Positions 25,516-34,152 of a DNA stretch of 64,000 bases are shown here, one piece after another. The notes beneath the pieces were generated by a model that was given only the letters and a program-made list of their open reading frames with translations, did not search any database and was not told the origin of the DNA. Source of the DNA: Alicyclobacillus kakegawensis NBRC 103104 (GTDB lineage: Bacteria > Bacillota > Bacilli > Alicyclobacillales > Alicyclobacillaceae); assembly GCF_001552655.1 (NCBI RefSeq), contig NZ_BCRP01000002.1, forward strand, positions 186,001 to 250,000, written 5' to 3'. Numbering within the stretch: position 1 is the first letter of the stretch; each line of letters starts with the position of its first letter. A program made the position numbers and the translations under genes.

Positions 25516-25646
25516 GTGTCAAGCGGGCCGAGGCGGCTCGACTGGCATAGCTTGACCCAGCCGTTCATACGGATTAGAGAGTGTGGAACGTTTGGACCCG
25601 TTGCGGCGGCCGCGTTCAGTCCCATCCACGGACGAGGGGGATGCTC

Positions 25647-25943
25647 ATGCGGAAGTTGCGAAAGGCGTGGAAGCGTAGGGCCTCAGAATGGTTGTCTCTG
25701 CCCCCCGCCACGATGGCTGGCGTTCCGCGGGTCCTGATTGTGGCGGATGAACAGGTGGTCATGGAGAACATCGTGGGCCTGGAGCGGGTGGACGAGTCGG
25801 AGATCGTCGTGGACATCGGGGAGGCTCACGTGCGGCTGGCCGGCGAGGGCTTTGAGGTGACGCTCGCCGTGTCCGGGGAGATCCACGTGCGGGGACGCGT
25901 CCACCATATTGAGTTTATCCGCCGCCGGGGGAATGAGCGATGA
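25647..25943 (+). CDS. yqfC: Sporulation protein YqfC
   Basis: The 98-residue product matches YqfC, a small mother-cell sporulation protein always found next to yqfD. Readable parts are ASEWLSLPPATMAGVPRVLI, MENIVGLERVDESEIVVDIG, and the repeat-like VRLAGEGFEVTLAVSGEIHV with GRVHHIEFIRR at the end. GAGGGGG lies 6 bases before ATG 25647; an ATG at 25641 abuts it. The stop overlaps the yqfD start (ATGA). Sigma-E control is known for the Bacillus orthologue, but no sigma-E promoter was recognised in the 130 bases after the terminator. Confidence 0.88.
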   Translation: MRKLRKAWKRRASEWLSLPPATMAGVPRVLIVADEQVVMENIVGLERVDESEIVVDIGEAHVRLAGEGFEVTLAVSGEIHVRGRVHHIEFIRRRGNER

Positions 25944-27154
25944 ACCTGACATACGTGGAGCAGTGGTGGTTTGGGTCCCTGCACATGGAGTTGCGGGGCG
26001 CGGCGGTGCCGGACGCGATTGTCGAACTGCAGCGTCGGGGCGTGCCCATGCGGCACGTGCGTCTCGGCCAGGAGCGGGCGACGTTGTTGGCCGGGGTGCG
26101 CGATTTTCCTGCAGTCTACAGGGTATGCCGCGCCAGGCGAGTAAAAATCCGCTTTCTCGAACGTTCCGGATTGCCGTTCACGGTGCGCCGGGTGCGCCGC
26201 CGCAAGGCGTTTGTCGCCGGGATGGGGCTGTTCTTGCTGTTGGTCTACACGCAGAGCCAGTTGATCTGGCAGGTGAACATAGGCGGGGTGTCGGAAGAAA
26301 CACAGGCATCCCTGCGCCAAGCCGCCGCCGAAGCGGGTCTGTACGTCGGGGCGTGGAAAGGCCAGGTCCGCGACCTGGATCGGCTGCAGGCGGCTATTCA
26401 GAAGCGCACGCCCAATCTGACCTGGGTAGGGGTCAACATCCAGGGCACCGTGGCGCGCGTCGAGGCTGTCGAAAAGGTGCCTGATGTCCAGGAAAAATCC
26501 CAGCGCCCTCACAACATCGTCGCCGCGAAACCGGCGACCATCCGCCGTGTATTTGCAACCCGGGGCAAGTCCGTGGTGCGCCCTGGCCAGGTCGTGCAGC
26601 CGGGGCAACTGCTCATCTCCGGACTGCTCGGGGACGGTAAGGCGGTGCCGGCTGAAGGCGAGGTCTGGGGCGAGGTGTGGTACACTTCCCAGGTGTCGCT
26701 GCCGCTCCAGGTGAGACAGAGCGGGTTGACGGGCCAGGAGGTCGAGCGGCAGTACCTGCTCCTGGGTCCGTGGGCCCTGCGTGTCTGGGGGTGGCAGGAG
26801 CCGAGGTACAAGGCCTCCATCGAACGCTACCACGATACGGATTGGCGGCTTGGGAAGTGGCGGCTGCCGCTGCAACTGCGCACGGCGACCGTGTACGAAG
26901 CGCAGCCGTACGCCGTGCGCCATTCAGTGGCGGCGGCGGAGAAGCGGGCGTTGACGCTGGCCGCCGCGGACGTGAAGCGACAGATGGGCGGCGACGGCGT
27001 CGTCCTCGAGCAAAAGGTTTTACAGCGCGAAGTGTCGCGTGGTAAGCTATACGAAAAAGTTTTTACTCGGGTGGAGGAGGACATCGCTGTGGCCGCACCG
27101 GCTCCCCCCGCTCCCGAGGAGAAGAAGGCGGCGCCGCACGCGGGTTCCGCGTGA
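25940..27154 (+). CDS. yqfD: Sporulation protein YqfD
   Basis: The 404-residue product fits YqfD (about 398 residues in Bacillus), a mother-cell membrane protein involved in spore maturation. A cytosolic N-terminal domain (about 1-90) is followed by one membrane segment at about 93-110 (AFVAGMGLFLLLVYTQSQLI) and a large extracytoplasmic domain with the conserved WQVNIGGVSEET, NLTWVGVNIQGTVARVEAVE and KPATIRRVFATRGKSVVRPG blocks. The C-terminal 20 residues are Ala/Pro-rich and variable. It is translationally coupled to yqfC and followed by phoH. Confidence 0.92.
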   Translation: MNLTYVEQWWFGSLHMELRGAAVPDAIVELQRRGVPMRHVRLGQERATLLAGVRDFPAVYRVCRARRVKIRFLERSGLPFTVRRVRRRKAFVAGMGLFLLLVYTQSQLIWQVNIGGVSEETQASLRQAAAEAGLYVGAWKGQVRDLDRLQAAIQKRTPNLTWVGVNIQGTVARVEAVEKVPDVQEKSQRPHNIVAAKPATIRRVFATRGKSVVRPGQVVQPGQLLISGLLGDGKAVPAEGEVWGEVWYTSQVSLPLQVRQSGLTGQEVERQYLLLGPWALRVWGWQEPRYKASIERYHDTDWRLGKWRLPLQLRTATVYEAQPYAVRHSVAAAEKRALTLAAADVKRQMGGDGVVLEQKVLQREVSRGKLYEKVFTRVEEDIAVAAPAPPAPEEKKAAPHAGSA

Positions 27155-27204
27155 GTGGCGGGTGTGACACGCCGCTGGCTCATCATAAAGGAGCTGGTAG
27201 TTGG

Positions 27205-28185
27205 TTGACCGGGGAACAGACCTGTCGGAAATGGGTTTTTGCCAACAACGTAGAAGCGATGCACACCTTGGGTCCGGGCGACTTGCTGCTCAGCTTGCTT
27301 GACGAGGCGTATGCGGCGAAGGTCGTCATCCGTGGCACCGAGGTTTCTTTTATGGGCCGAGAGGCCGAAGTCGAGCAAATGATTGAGCTCGTGCGGACCA
27401 TTTCCCATTTGACGCAATTGGGCGCGCAACTGTCCGAGAGCGATTATCGCTACGCCATTGAGCTGGCGCAAAACGGGGAACTCAAGGAATTGGTGAACTT
27501 GTTCACCTCGGAGGTGGCGACGACCTACCGCGGCAAGGTGGTGCGCGCCCGCACTTTGGGTCAGCGCCGCTACGTGGAAGCGATTCAAAGCCATGACATC
27601 GTGTTCGGCATCGGTCCCGCGGGGACAGGCAAGACTTACCTGGCGGTGGCCATGGGTGTGATGGCGCTCAAACGCGGCGACGTCAAGCGTATCGTGCTTA
27701 CCCGTCCGGCGGTGGAAGCGGGCGAACGGCTCGGGTTTTTGCCTGGAGACCTACAGGAGAAGGTGGATCCTTATCTGCGCCCCCTGTACGACGGGCTGTA
27801 CGACGTATATGGCGCCGAGCAGGTGGCTCGCGCCATGGAGCGCGGCACCATCGAGGTGGCTCCACTGGCCTATATGCGCGGGCGCACTTTGGACGATTCG
27901 TTCGTCATTCTGGATGAAGCGCAAAACACCACCTCCGAGCAGATGAAGATGTTCTTGACTCGCTTAGGTTTCGGCTCGAAGATGGTGATCACGGGGGACG
28001 TGACCCAGGTGGACCTGCCGCCCGGCCGGCTTTCCGGCCTGATAGAGGCATCTCATATTCTCAAGTCCATTCCGGAGATTGCGTTCCATTATTTCTCGAC
28101 ACATGATGTGGTCCGGCACCATGTGGTGCAAAAGATTATCGACGCTTACGACCGGATGGCGCCGCTGGAAGCCAAACAGGTCTAG
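27205..28185 (+). CDS. PhoH-like ATPase
   Basis: This is the PhoH (YbeZ-type) ATPase, a predicted RNA-associated NTPase that is genetically linked with YbeY and Era in rRNA maturation. The 326-residue product has an N-terminal KH-like region, the Walker A motif GIGPAGTGKTYLAVA at about 134-148, VLTRPAVEAGERLGFLPGD, the Walker B DSFVILDEAQNTTSEQM and GDVTQVDLP. TTG 27205 is chosen because AAAGGAG lies upstream; GTG 27151 overlapping the yqfD stop is an alternative that adds 18 residues. It sits 50 bp after yqfD in the standard order. Confidence 0.9.
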   Translation: MTGEQTCRKWVFANNVEAMHTLGPGDLLLSLLDEAYAAKVVIRGTEVSFMGREAEVEQMIELVRTISHLTQLGAQLSESDYRYAIELAQNGELKELVNLFTSEVATTYRGKVVRARTLGQRRYVEAIQSHDIVFGIGPAGTGKTYLAVAMGVMALKRGDVKRIVLTRPAVEAGERLGFLPGDLQEKVDPYLRPLYDGLYDVYGAEQVARAMERGTIEVAPLAYMRGRTLDDSFVILDEAQNTTSEQMKMFLTRLGFGSKMVITGDVTQVDLPPGRLSGLIEASHILKSIPEIAFHYFSTHDVVRHHVVQKIIDAYDRMAPLEAKQV

Positions 28186-28247
28186 GCGCACAGAGGGCTG
28201 TTGGCATAGCCTTTTTAGGGTACGAGAAGGGTTGAGGGGTTGCGCGG

Positions 28248-30368
28248 ATGATGTTTCGGAGATGGTGGCAGGCCGTTCGCCGGTACCTGGAAGACGATGC
28301 GTTTCGCGCCAGCCGGCGTGTCCGCATCGCCATTTACTTGCTACTGGGCGTGGCCATGTATCTCATATTGCTCGAGAGCATTCTACCGGTGCGGTATCAG
28401 TTCTCCGTGGGTGATATCAGCCCCGTGACGATTCGCGCGCCCATTACCGCGGTCGATACACAGGCCACCGAAGCCGCACGCAAGGCAGCGATGGCGAAGG
28501 TCCCCAAACAGTACGAGATGTCCTCGCAGGTGGAGACCCAGGCCCTGCAAAGCATGGACAAGTTGTGGACCACCGCCGCCCAGACAGTGGCGAACAAGTC
28601 GCTGTCAAGGGAGGAGAAGCTGCAGGCGTTGCAGCATGTGGCACCGGCTGGGGTTTCGGCAGACACCATCAAGTCGCTGATGAGCATGACACCGCGGCAA
28701 ATACGCGACATCCAGACGGTTTCGGACAGCATCGTCAGGGACCTGTTGGGCGCTCCTTTCAATCAGCAGTCGGCGCAGCAGGGCCGGTTGCTGGTGGACA
28801 GCAAGCTGCTCAACTATGATTTGGACCGCAATGCGCGCGCCGTCGTACAGGACGTGGTGGTCAGCGTTCTGCGGCCCAACATGGTCTATCAGCGGGCGAA
28901 AACCGAGGAAGCGCGCCAAGCGGCCGCCAACTCGGTCTCGGATATCCTCATCCACCAGGGGGACGTCATCGTTTCCAAAAACGGCGTGGTCACCGCCAGT
29001 GTTCTCAGCAAGCTGCGCGACGTGGGTCTGTACAGCACGCGTCCCAACTACGGCATGGCGTTTGGATTTGCCTTGATGGTGGCCGTGTCCGTGGGCCTGC
29101 TGGCTGTCTACGTGGAGCGCCGCTCCTCCCGCCGGCGTCTGGATAACCTGATGCTGTTGGTGACCAGCTTGGTGCTGGTGCTGATGGCTATCCTGATTGC
29201 GGTGACGAAAGCCATCATTAACGCCGGCGGGCCGGCTTCCACAGCTTATTTGACGCCGGTGTCGCTGGGCGCCATGCTGTTGGCTGTGCTCGTGGACTCC
29301 TCGCTGGCCGTTGTGGGCAGCTTCTATGTCTCGCTGTTTTTCGGCGCGGCGCTCGGCTTTGACTATTGGTACACCTTTATCGGCATCGTCTGTTCCCTGG
29401 TCGGCGCCTACGGCGTGGCCAAGGTGACGTCGCGCGGAACGTTCATGCGGGCCGGTTTTCTCGTCGCGGGCATCGGCGTGCTCGCGGTCAGCGCGCGGCA
29501 CTTGTTGCAGACGGATCATTCGTTGAGTTGGCAGACGTTCCTGCTGCACGTCGGGTTGATCGCCTTAAACGGGGTGGTCAGCGCCGTGTTGACCATGGGC
29601 GTGTTGCCGTTTTTCGAGAGCGCTTTTGGGTTGTTGACCGCCATTCACCTGTTGGAGTTGTCCAATCCCAACAACCCGCTGTTGAAGAAGGTGCTGATGG
29701 AAGCGCCCGGGACGTATCATCACAGCCTGATTGTCGGCAACCTGGCAGAAGCGGCGGCGGAAATCGTTGGGGCCGATCCGCTCATTTGCCGTGTGGGGGC
29801 TTATTATCACGATGTCGGCAAGACCCGTCGGCCCTTGTTTTTCGTTGAAAACCAAATGACCGGAGAGAATCCGCACGACAAAATCGCGCCCAGCCTCAGT
29901 CACCTCATCATCACCTCCCACGTCAGCGACGGTCTGGCGATGTTGGAAGAGGCCGGGCTGCCCAAGCCGATTCGTGACATCTGCGCCACCCATCACGGGA
30001 CGACCATTCTCTGGTACTTCTACAACAAGGCGCGGGAACAGGATAAGAACGGAACGGTGCGGGTGGACGACTTTCGTTACCCAGGGCCGAAACCGAAAAC
30101 CCGCGAGTGCGCAATTGTGATGATCTGCGACGCTGTCGAGGCCGCCGTGCGCAGCATGGCCAAACCCACTCCCAATCGGGTGGAGGGCGTGATTCGCAAG
30201 ATCATTCGCGACCGCCTGCAAGACGGGCAATTGGACGAATGCGATTTGACCCTGCAAGATCTGGATGCTATGGTGGGTGCGTTTATGAAGACGTTGAAGG
30301 GCATTTATCACTCCCGGATTGAGTACCCAGACCCGGACAAAATCCGCAAGGAGGTCGCGAGGGGATGA
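28248..30368 (+). CDS. pgpH: 7TM-HD family cyclic-di-AMP phosphodiesterase PgpH (YqfF)
   Basis: PgpH is a membrane receptor that hydrolyses c-di-AMP. The 706-residue product has an N-terminal membrane anchor (about 25-45), a large extracytoplasmic 7TMR-HDED domain (about 50-265) and seven membrane segments (about 265-470). A cytosolic HD domain follows: the conserved YHHSLIVGNLAEAAAEIV, GAYYHDVGKTRRP (the HD pair) and ICATHHGTTILWYF with TRECAIVMICDAVEAAVRS carry the metal ligands. The length matches Bacillus YqfF. The ATG at 28248 follows GAGGGG. Its stop overlaps the ybeY start (ATGA). Confidence 0.95.
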   Translation: MMFRRWWQAVRRYLEDDAFRASRRVRIAIYLLLGVAMYLILLESILPVRYQFSVGDISPVTIRAPITAVDTQATEAARKAAMAKVPKQYEMSSQVETQALQSMDKLWTTAAQTVANKSLSREEKLQALQHVAPAGVSADTIKSLMSMTPRQIRDIQTVSDSIVRDLLGAPFNQQSAQQGRLLVDSKLLNYDLDRNARAVVQDVVVSVLRPNMVYQRAKTEEARQAAANSVSDILIHQGDVIVSKNGVVTASVLSKLRDVGLYSTRPNYGMAFGFALMVAVSVGLLAVYVERRSSRRRLDNLMLLVTSLVLVLMAILIAVTKAIINAGGPASTAYLTPVSLGAMLLAVLVDSSLAVVGSFYVSLFFGAALGFDYWYTFIGIVCSLVGAYGVAKVTSRGTFMRAGFLVAGIGVLAVSARHLLQTDHSLSWQTFLLHVGLIALNGVVSAVLTMGVLPFFESAFGLLTAIHLLELSNPNNPLLKKVLMEAPGTYHHSLIVGNLAEAAAEIVGADPLICRVGAYYHDVGKTRRPLFFVENQMTGENPHDKIAPSLSHLIITSHVSDGLAMLEEAGLPKPIRDICATHHGTTILWYFYNKAREQDKNGTVRVDDFRYPGPKPKTRECAIVMICDAVEAAVRSMAKPTPNRVEGVIRKIIRDRLQDGQLDECDLTLQDLDAMVGAFMKTLKGIYHSRIEYPDPDKIRKEVARG

Positions 30369-30847
30369 GCCAGCAAGGACTCGTTGTCGATCTGGATGTG
30401 CGGGTGGACATGGCCGGCATCGAAGGTATCGACGAGGGCTTTGTCAATCGGGTGCTGCAGGCGGCTTCCCAGCGCGTGGGCGTGTCCGGCGAGGTCTCTG
30501 TATCCCTGGTGGGCGAGGATGAGATTCATCAGTTGAATCGGGATTACCGGGGAGTGGACAGGCCGACCGATGTTCTGTCGTTCGCCCTTGGGGAGGGAGA
30601 GGACATGCCTGTCCCGCCCGGGGAGCCAGTGCCGCTTGGGGACATTGTGGTGAGTGTACCGGCGGCCGTACGCCAGGCGGCCGAGTATGGGCACAGCCTG
30701 CACCGGGAGGTGGCGTTTCTGCTGGTGCACGGATTTTTGCATCTGACCGGCTATGACCACCAGGACGAACCCAGTGAGCGCGAGATGTTCGGCCTGCAGG
30801 AAGCGGTGCTGGCAGGGCTGGGGCTGACCCGGGATGAAACGCACTGA
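30365..30847 (+). CDS. ybeY: Endoribonuclease YbeY
   Basis: YbeY is a zinc-dependent RNase involved in 16S rRNA 3' end maturation and ribosome quality control. The 160-residue product has SVSLVGEDEIHQLNRDYRGV, RPTDVLSFAL, LGDIVVSVPAAVRQAAEYGH and the zinc site HGFLHLTGYDH, matching HGxLHLxGYDH. It overlaps pgpH by 4 bp and dgkA by 14 bp, within the conserved pgpH-ybeY-dgkA-era block. Confidence 0.95.
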   Translation: MSQQGLVVDLDVRVDMAGIEGIDEGFVNRVLQAASQRVGVSGEVSVSLVGEDEIHQLNRDYRGVDRPTDVLSFALGEGEDMPVPPGEPVPLGDIVVSVPAAVRQAAEYGHSLHREVAFLLVHGFLHLTGYDHQDEPSEREMFGLQEAVLAGLGLTRDETH

Positions 30848-31358
30848 CCCTACAGAGACTGGCAAGAGAGGCGCCCAGCACCGAAACACGTCTTTGGCCC
30901 GTTCGTTCGCGTGCGCGGTTGCCGGCATCCAGGCGGGGATTCGCAGCGAGCGCAACATGCGGCTGCACGTCTTGGCGGCGACCCTGGTGTTGGTTGGGGA
31001 GTTGATTGTGCGCCCGTCGCTGGCTCAGGCCGCTCTGCTTCTGCTGTGCATCTTTCTGGTCATGGCGGCGGAACTTCTTAACACAGCCGTGGAATGCGTG
31101 TGCGACCTGGTCTCCGGGGGCAGGTTCCATGCTCTGGCCCGGATGGCCAAAGACTGCTCGGCGGGAGCGGTGCTTCTGTTGGCGGCCGCCGCGGTGGGGG
31201 TGGCGGTGTGCGTCGGTGTCAGTCTGTATCCATGGCATTGGCGCCTGTTCAGCCATCACGGCTGGGCGGCGGCCGTTCTCAACGCCGGGGTGCTGGCGGC
31301 CCTGTGGACGACCGCCGTGGTGGCGCTCGCTGGAAGGAGGAGTGACGATGGGGGATAA
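30834..31358 (+). CDS. dgkA: Diacylglycerol/undecaprenol kinase
   Basis: This small integral membrane kinase acts on undecaprenol in Gram-positives to recycle the wall lipid carrier. The 174-residue product has the N-terminal amphipathic segment, AGIRSERNMRLHVLAATLV, and the signature AELLNTAVECVCDLVSGGRF followed by ARMAKDCSAGAVLLLAAAAV, with three to four membrane helices. It starts at an ATG inside ybeY and its end overlaps era by 11 bp. The extra C-terminal helix is as in Bacillales forms. The cdd gene usually between dgkA and era is absent. Confidence 0.9.
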   Translation: MKRTDPTETGKRGAQHRNTSLARSFACAVAGIQAGIRSERNMRLHVLAATLVLVGELIVRPSLAQAALLLLCIFLVMAAELLNTAVECVCDLVSGGRFHALARMAKDCSAGAVLLLAAAAVGVAVCVGVSLYPWHWRLFSHHGWAAAVLNAGVLAALWTTAVVALAGRRSDDGG

Positions 31359-32256
31359 CCAGCGGCCGTTTCGATCCGGATTCGCCGCGTTGATAGGGCG
31401 GCCCAATGTCGGGAAGTCCACCCTGATGAATGCCATGGTGGGACAAAAGGTGGCCATCATGTCCAACCGGCCGCAGACCACGCGCAATCGCATCCGCGGC
31501 ATTTTGACCACCGACGACGCGCAGGTGATTTTCATCGACACCCCCGGCATCCATCAACCCCGTCACCGCCTCGGCGAGTTCATGGTGGAGGCGGCGGTGG
31601 GCACCCTGCGCGAGGTGGACCTGATTCTGCTGGTCTGCGATGCCACGGCGCCGGGCCATCCCGGGGACGGGCATGTCATGGAGCGGCTGCAGGGGATTCA
31701 AACGCCGGTTTTTTTGGTCATCAACAAAGTGGATGCTGTGCCCAAACCCAACGTTTTGGAGATGATGGCCGCATATAAGGACCGGCTTGCGTTTGCGGAG
31801 ATTGTCCCGGTTTCGGCTCGCGACGGGACGCAGGTCGAAACATTGAGGGGCTTGGTGACAGCTCGGTTGCCGGAGGGGCCGAAGTATTACCCAGACGACA
31901 TGGTCACGGATAATCCGGAGCGGTTCATCATGGCGGAACTGATTCGGGAGAAAGTGTTGCGTCTGACGCGCGAAGAGGTGCCTCACTCGGTGATGGTGGA
32001 CATTGAACACCTTGAACGCCGCGAGGGCAGCGGGGTGTTGTACGTCTATGCCGTGATCTACTGCGAGCGAGACAGCCAGAAAGGGATTCTCATCGGCCGG
32101 CGCGGGCAGATGCTGCGCGAGGTTGGCGCGTTGGCCCGGAAAGAGATGGAATCGTTGTTTGGCACGCGCGTGTTCCTGGAAATGCGGGTGAAGGTGCGCA
32201 AGGATTGGCGAAACGAGCCGAGCCTGCTACGCCGATGGGGCTTCGAGGAACGGTAG
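31348..32256 (+). CDS. era: GTPase Era
   Basis: Era is the essential GTPase that assists 30S assembly through its KH domain. The 302-residue product has G1 GRPNVGKSTL, the SNRPQTTRNRIRGILTTDD switch region, G3 DTPG, G4 INKVDAV and the C-terminal KH domain (ESQKGILIGRRG-like: RDSQKGILIGRRGQMLREVG). The ATG at 31348 follows GGAAGGAGG, and the upstream open frame is antisense to nothing but has no better site. It overlaps the dgkA stop. Length and context are standard. Confidence 0.96.
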   Translation: MGDNQRPFRSGFAALIGRPNVGKSTLMNAMVGQKVAIMSNRPQTTRNRIRGILTTDDAQVIFIDTPGIHQPRHRLGEFMVEAAVGTLREVDLILLVCDATAPGHPGDGHVMERLQGIQTPVFLVINKVDAVPKPNVLEMMAAYKDRLAFAEIVPVSARDGTQVETLRGLVTARLPEGPKYYPDDMVTDNPERFIMAELIREKVLRLTREEVPHSVMVDIEHLERREGSGVLYVYAVIYCERDSQKGILIGRRGQMLREVGALARKEMESLFGTRVFLEMRVKVRKDWRNEPSLLRRWGFEER

Positions 32257-32414
32257 CCGTGGATGGGCAGCAGCCAGAAGGCGCATGACGAATCCCGCAA
32301 CCCCTTGTTCTGCCTGTATTCATGCCAAATTCATCCCGTATACCGGCGGGTGCCGGCGGAAAGCTACAATTGGCAAGCACAGTGCCACGCAGCACGTCAC
32401 AAGGGGATGATTGC

Positions 32415-32567
32415 GTGCGGGACTTTTCTTGGCGCTACTTCACGATGACCGGGGATATCGAAGCTTACCTGCTGTTCAAAGAAGAGCAGGCGTTGCAAGC
32501 GGAAGACGACGGTGTGGACAGACGCGCGAAAGCGGATGTGGCCGACGTCTACGCGACCCAGTCGTAG
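32415..32567 (+). CDS. yqzL: YqzL-like small protein
   Basis: The 50-residue product (VRDFSWRYFTMTGDIEAYLL, FKEEQALQAEDD...) resembles Bacillus YqzL, a 47-residue protein of unknown function located between era and recO (DFTWKVFSQTGNIDTYLLFKE in Bacillus). The GTG at 32415 follows AAGGGG by 8 bases. The 158-bp spacer before it holds no other feature that could be recognised. Its position strengthens the call. Confidence 0.8.
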   Translation: MRDFSWRYFTMTGDIEAYLLFKEEQALQAEDDGVDRRAKADVADVYATQS

Positions 32568-32594
32568 CCGGGCGGGAGAATCGAGGTCCTCCGG

Positions 32595-33365
32595 GTGGTT
32601 TTCAACACCGATGCCATTGTGATTCGCACAACCGAATACGGGGAGAATCACGTGATTGTTACGCTCCTGACGCCCTCGGGCAAGTTGGCTGTGATGGCCC
32701 GGGGCGGCAAGCGGCCCCAAAGTCGCTTTGTCGGTGCCATCCAATTGGGGGTGGAAGGGGTCTATTCGATTCGCCGAGGCAGGGGAATGGGGACCCTGTT
32801 GCAAGCCGAGGTGACGCATTCCCGCCGCAAGCTGAGGGAGCACTTGGAACTGGCAGCATATGCCACCTATTTTGCGGAGCAGTGCGCACGCATCGCGGAA
32901 GACGCACCGGACGGCAGCGAGGCCTTGTATCGACTCCTGCAGGGGGCGCTGGAGCGGCTGGTCCACAACCCGGAAGAGGCCTCGCTGACCTCCTTGGCAT
33001 GGGAGGCCAAGGTGGTGCGCTGGCTGGGCGCCGGACCGCCGTGGACCGCGTGCGTGTTGTGCGGACAGGGGCTCACCGGCGGGGCCCCAGCAGATCCTCA
33101 GATTGCGTACAGCGGGGTCCACGGTGGGCTGCTCTGCGCCGCCTGCGCCCGAGCGCATGCGGACCATCTTCAGCTGTTGTTTCTTGCCTCTTCGCTGGCG
33201 CGCGTTTTGGAGCAGCTGGCCACGGTGCCGTGGCCGCGCATGGGTCGCATCCGGCTTTCAACGGCTTCCCAGAAGTCCTTGCGCACTCTGTTGCGCCACC
33301 AGCTCAGCGAGTATGCCGGGTTGTCTGTCAAATCTGCCCGCTTTCTCGACAGTCTCGATTTATAA
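32595..33365 (+). CDS. recO: DNA repair protein RecO
   Basis: RecO anneals DNA strands and helps load RecA onto SSB-coated DNA with RecR. The 256-residue product has the N-terminal OB domain (FNTDAIVIRTTEYGENHVIV, TPSGKLAVMARGGKRPQSRF), the helical middle and a zinc site made from CVLCGQGL and GLLCAACARAH (about 152 and 177). The GTG at 32595 is the only suitable start after yqzL. The order era-yqzL-recO-ccpN is as in Bacillus. Confidence 0.93.
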   Translation: MVFNTDAIVIRTTEYGENHVIVTLLTPSGKLAVMARGGKRPQSRFVGAIQLGVEGVYSIRRGRGMGTLLQAEVTHSRRKLREHLELAAYATYFAEQCARIAEDAPDGSEALYRLLQGALERLVHNPEEASLTSLAWEAKVVRWLGAGPPWTACVLCGQGLTGGAPADPQIAYSGVHGGLLCAACARAHADHLQLLFLASSLARVLEQLATVPWPRMGRIRLSTASQKSLRTLLRHQLSEYAGLSVKSARFLDSLDL

Positions 33366-33389
33366 ACCATGTCCCCAGGTGCGCGGGAA

Positions 33390-33398
33390 TGGTATGAT
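33390..33398 (+). promoter_or_regulatory. Possible extended -10 promoter of ccpN
   Basis: TGGTATGAT (hexamer TATGAT 33393-33398) lies about 70 bases before ccpN, with no convincing -35. Confidence 0.35.
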
Positions 33399-33467
33399 AT
33401 TGAGTACCATCCTGATGTTCCCGGCGGCCTGCGGTGGACACAGTGGGGATGGGCACGCGGTTGCGGG

Positions 33468-34130
33468 GTGAGGACCATCGAGCTGACCAAGCGGCAACAG
33501 ACAATTCTCGATATTGTCAAGCGGCATGGCCCGATAACCGGCGAGCGAATTGCCGAAATGCTGTCGCTCACCAGGGCCACGCTGCGTCCGGACCTGTCGA
33601 TTTTAACCATGGCCGGGTATCTGGATGCGCGTCCGCGGGTGGGTTACTTCTTCAGCGGGAAGAACAACGCCGACTTGTTCGGCGACACCCTGAGGAAATT
33701 AAAGGTCAAGGACTACAAATCCGTGCCGACAGTGATTGACGAGACGGAGTCCGTCTATAACGCCATCGTCACCATGTTCATGGAAGATGTGGGCACCCTC
33801 ATCGTGGTGCGGGATCGACAGCCCGTCGGCGTCATCTCGCGCAAAGACCTGTTGAAGGTGGCTGTCGGCGGCGGCAACATCCACGACATCCCGGTCAATC
33901 TTGCGATGACCCGCTGGGCGCACGTCGTCACGGCTCACCCGGAAGAATCCCTCTATGAAGCAGCGCTGCGTATGATTCAAAACGAGGTCGATTCGCTGCC
34001 GGTGGTTCGGCCGCTTCCGCCCGCAGAGGGACAGACAGACACTGGCGCCGAGGTGGAGTTGGTCGGGCGTGTCTCCAAAACGACCGTCACGCGCGCGTTT
34101 GTCGAGCTGGGCGCGCACACCGATGTTTGA
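33468..34130 (+). CDS. ccpN: Catabolite repressor of gluconeogenesis CcpN (YqzB)
   Basis: CcpN represses gluconeogenic genes (gapB, pckA) under glycolytic conditions. The 220-residue product has an N-terminal winged helix (TIELTKRQQTILDIVKRHGP, ITGERIAEMLSLTRATLRPD) followed by two CBS domains (about 80-210; SVYNAIVTMFMEDVGTLIVV, GVISRKDLLKVAVGG). It is followed directly by the PPDK regulatory gene, as in Bacillus (ccpN-yqfL). The GTG at 33468 gives the family N-terminus, but its ribosome site is weak. Confidence 0.92.
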   Translation: MRTIELTKRQQTILDIVKRHGPITGERIAEMLSLTRATLRPDLSILTMAGYLDARPRVGYFFSGKNNADLFGDTLRKLKVKDYKSVPTVIDETESVYNAIVTMFMEDVGTLIVVRDRQPVGVISRKDLLKVAVGGGNIHDIPVNLAMTRWAHVVTAHPEESLYEAALRMIQNEVDSLPVVRPLPPAEGQTDTGAEVELVGRVSKTTVTRAFVELGAHTDV

Positions 34131-34152
34131 TGTGGGAATGGAGGGCAACGCT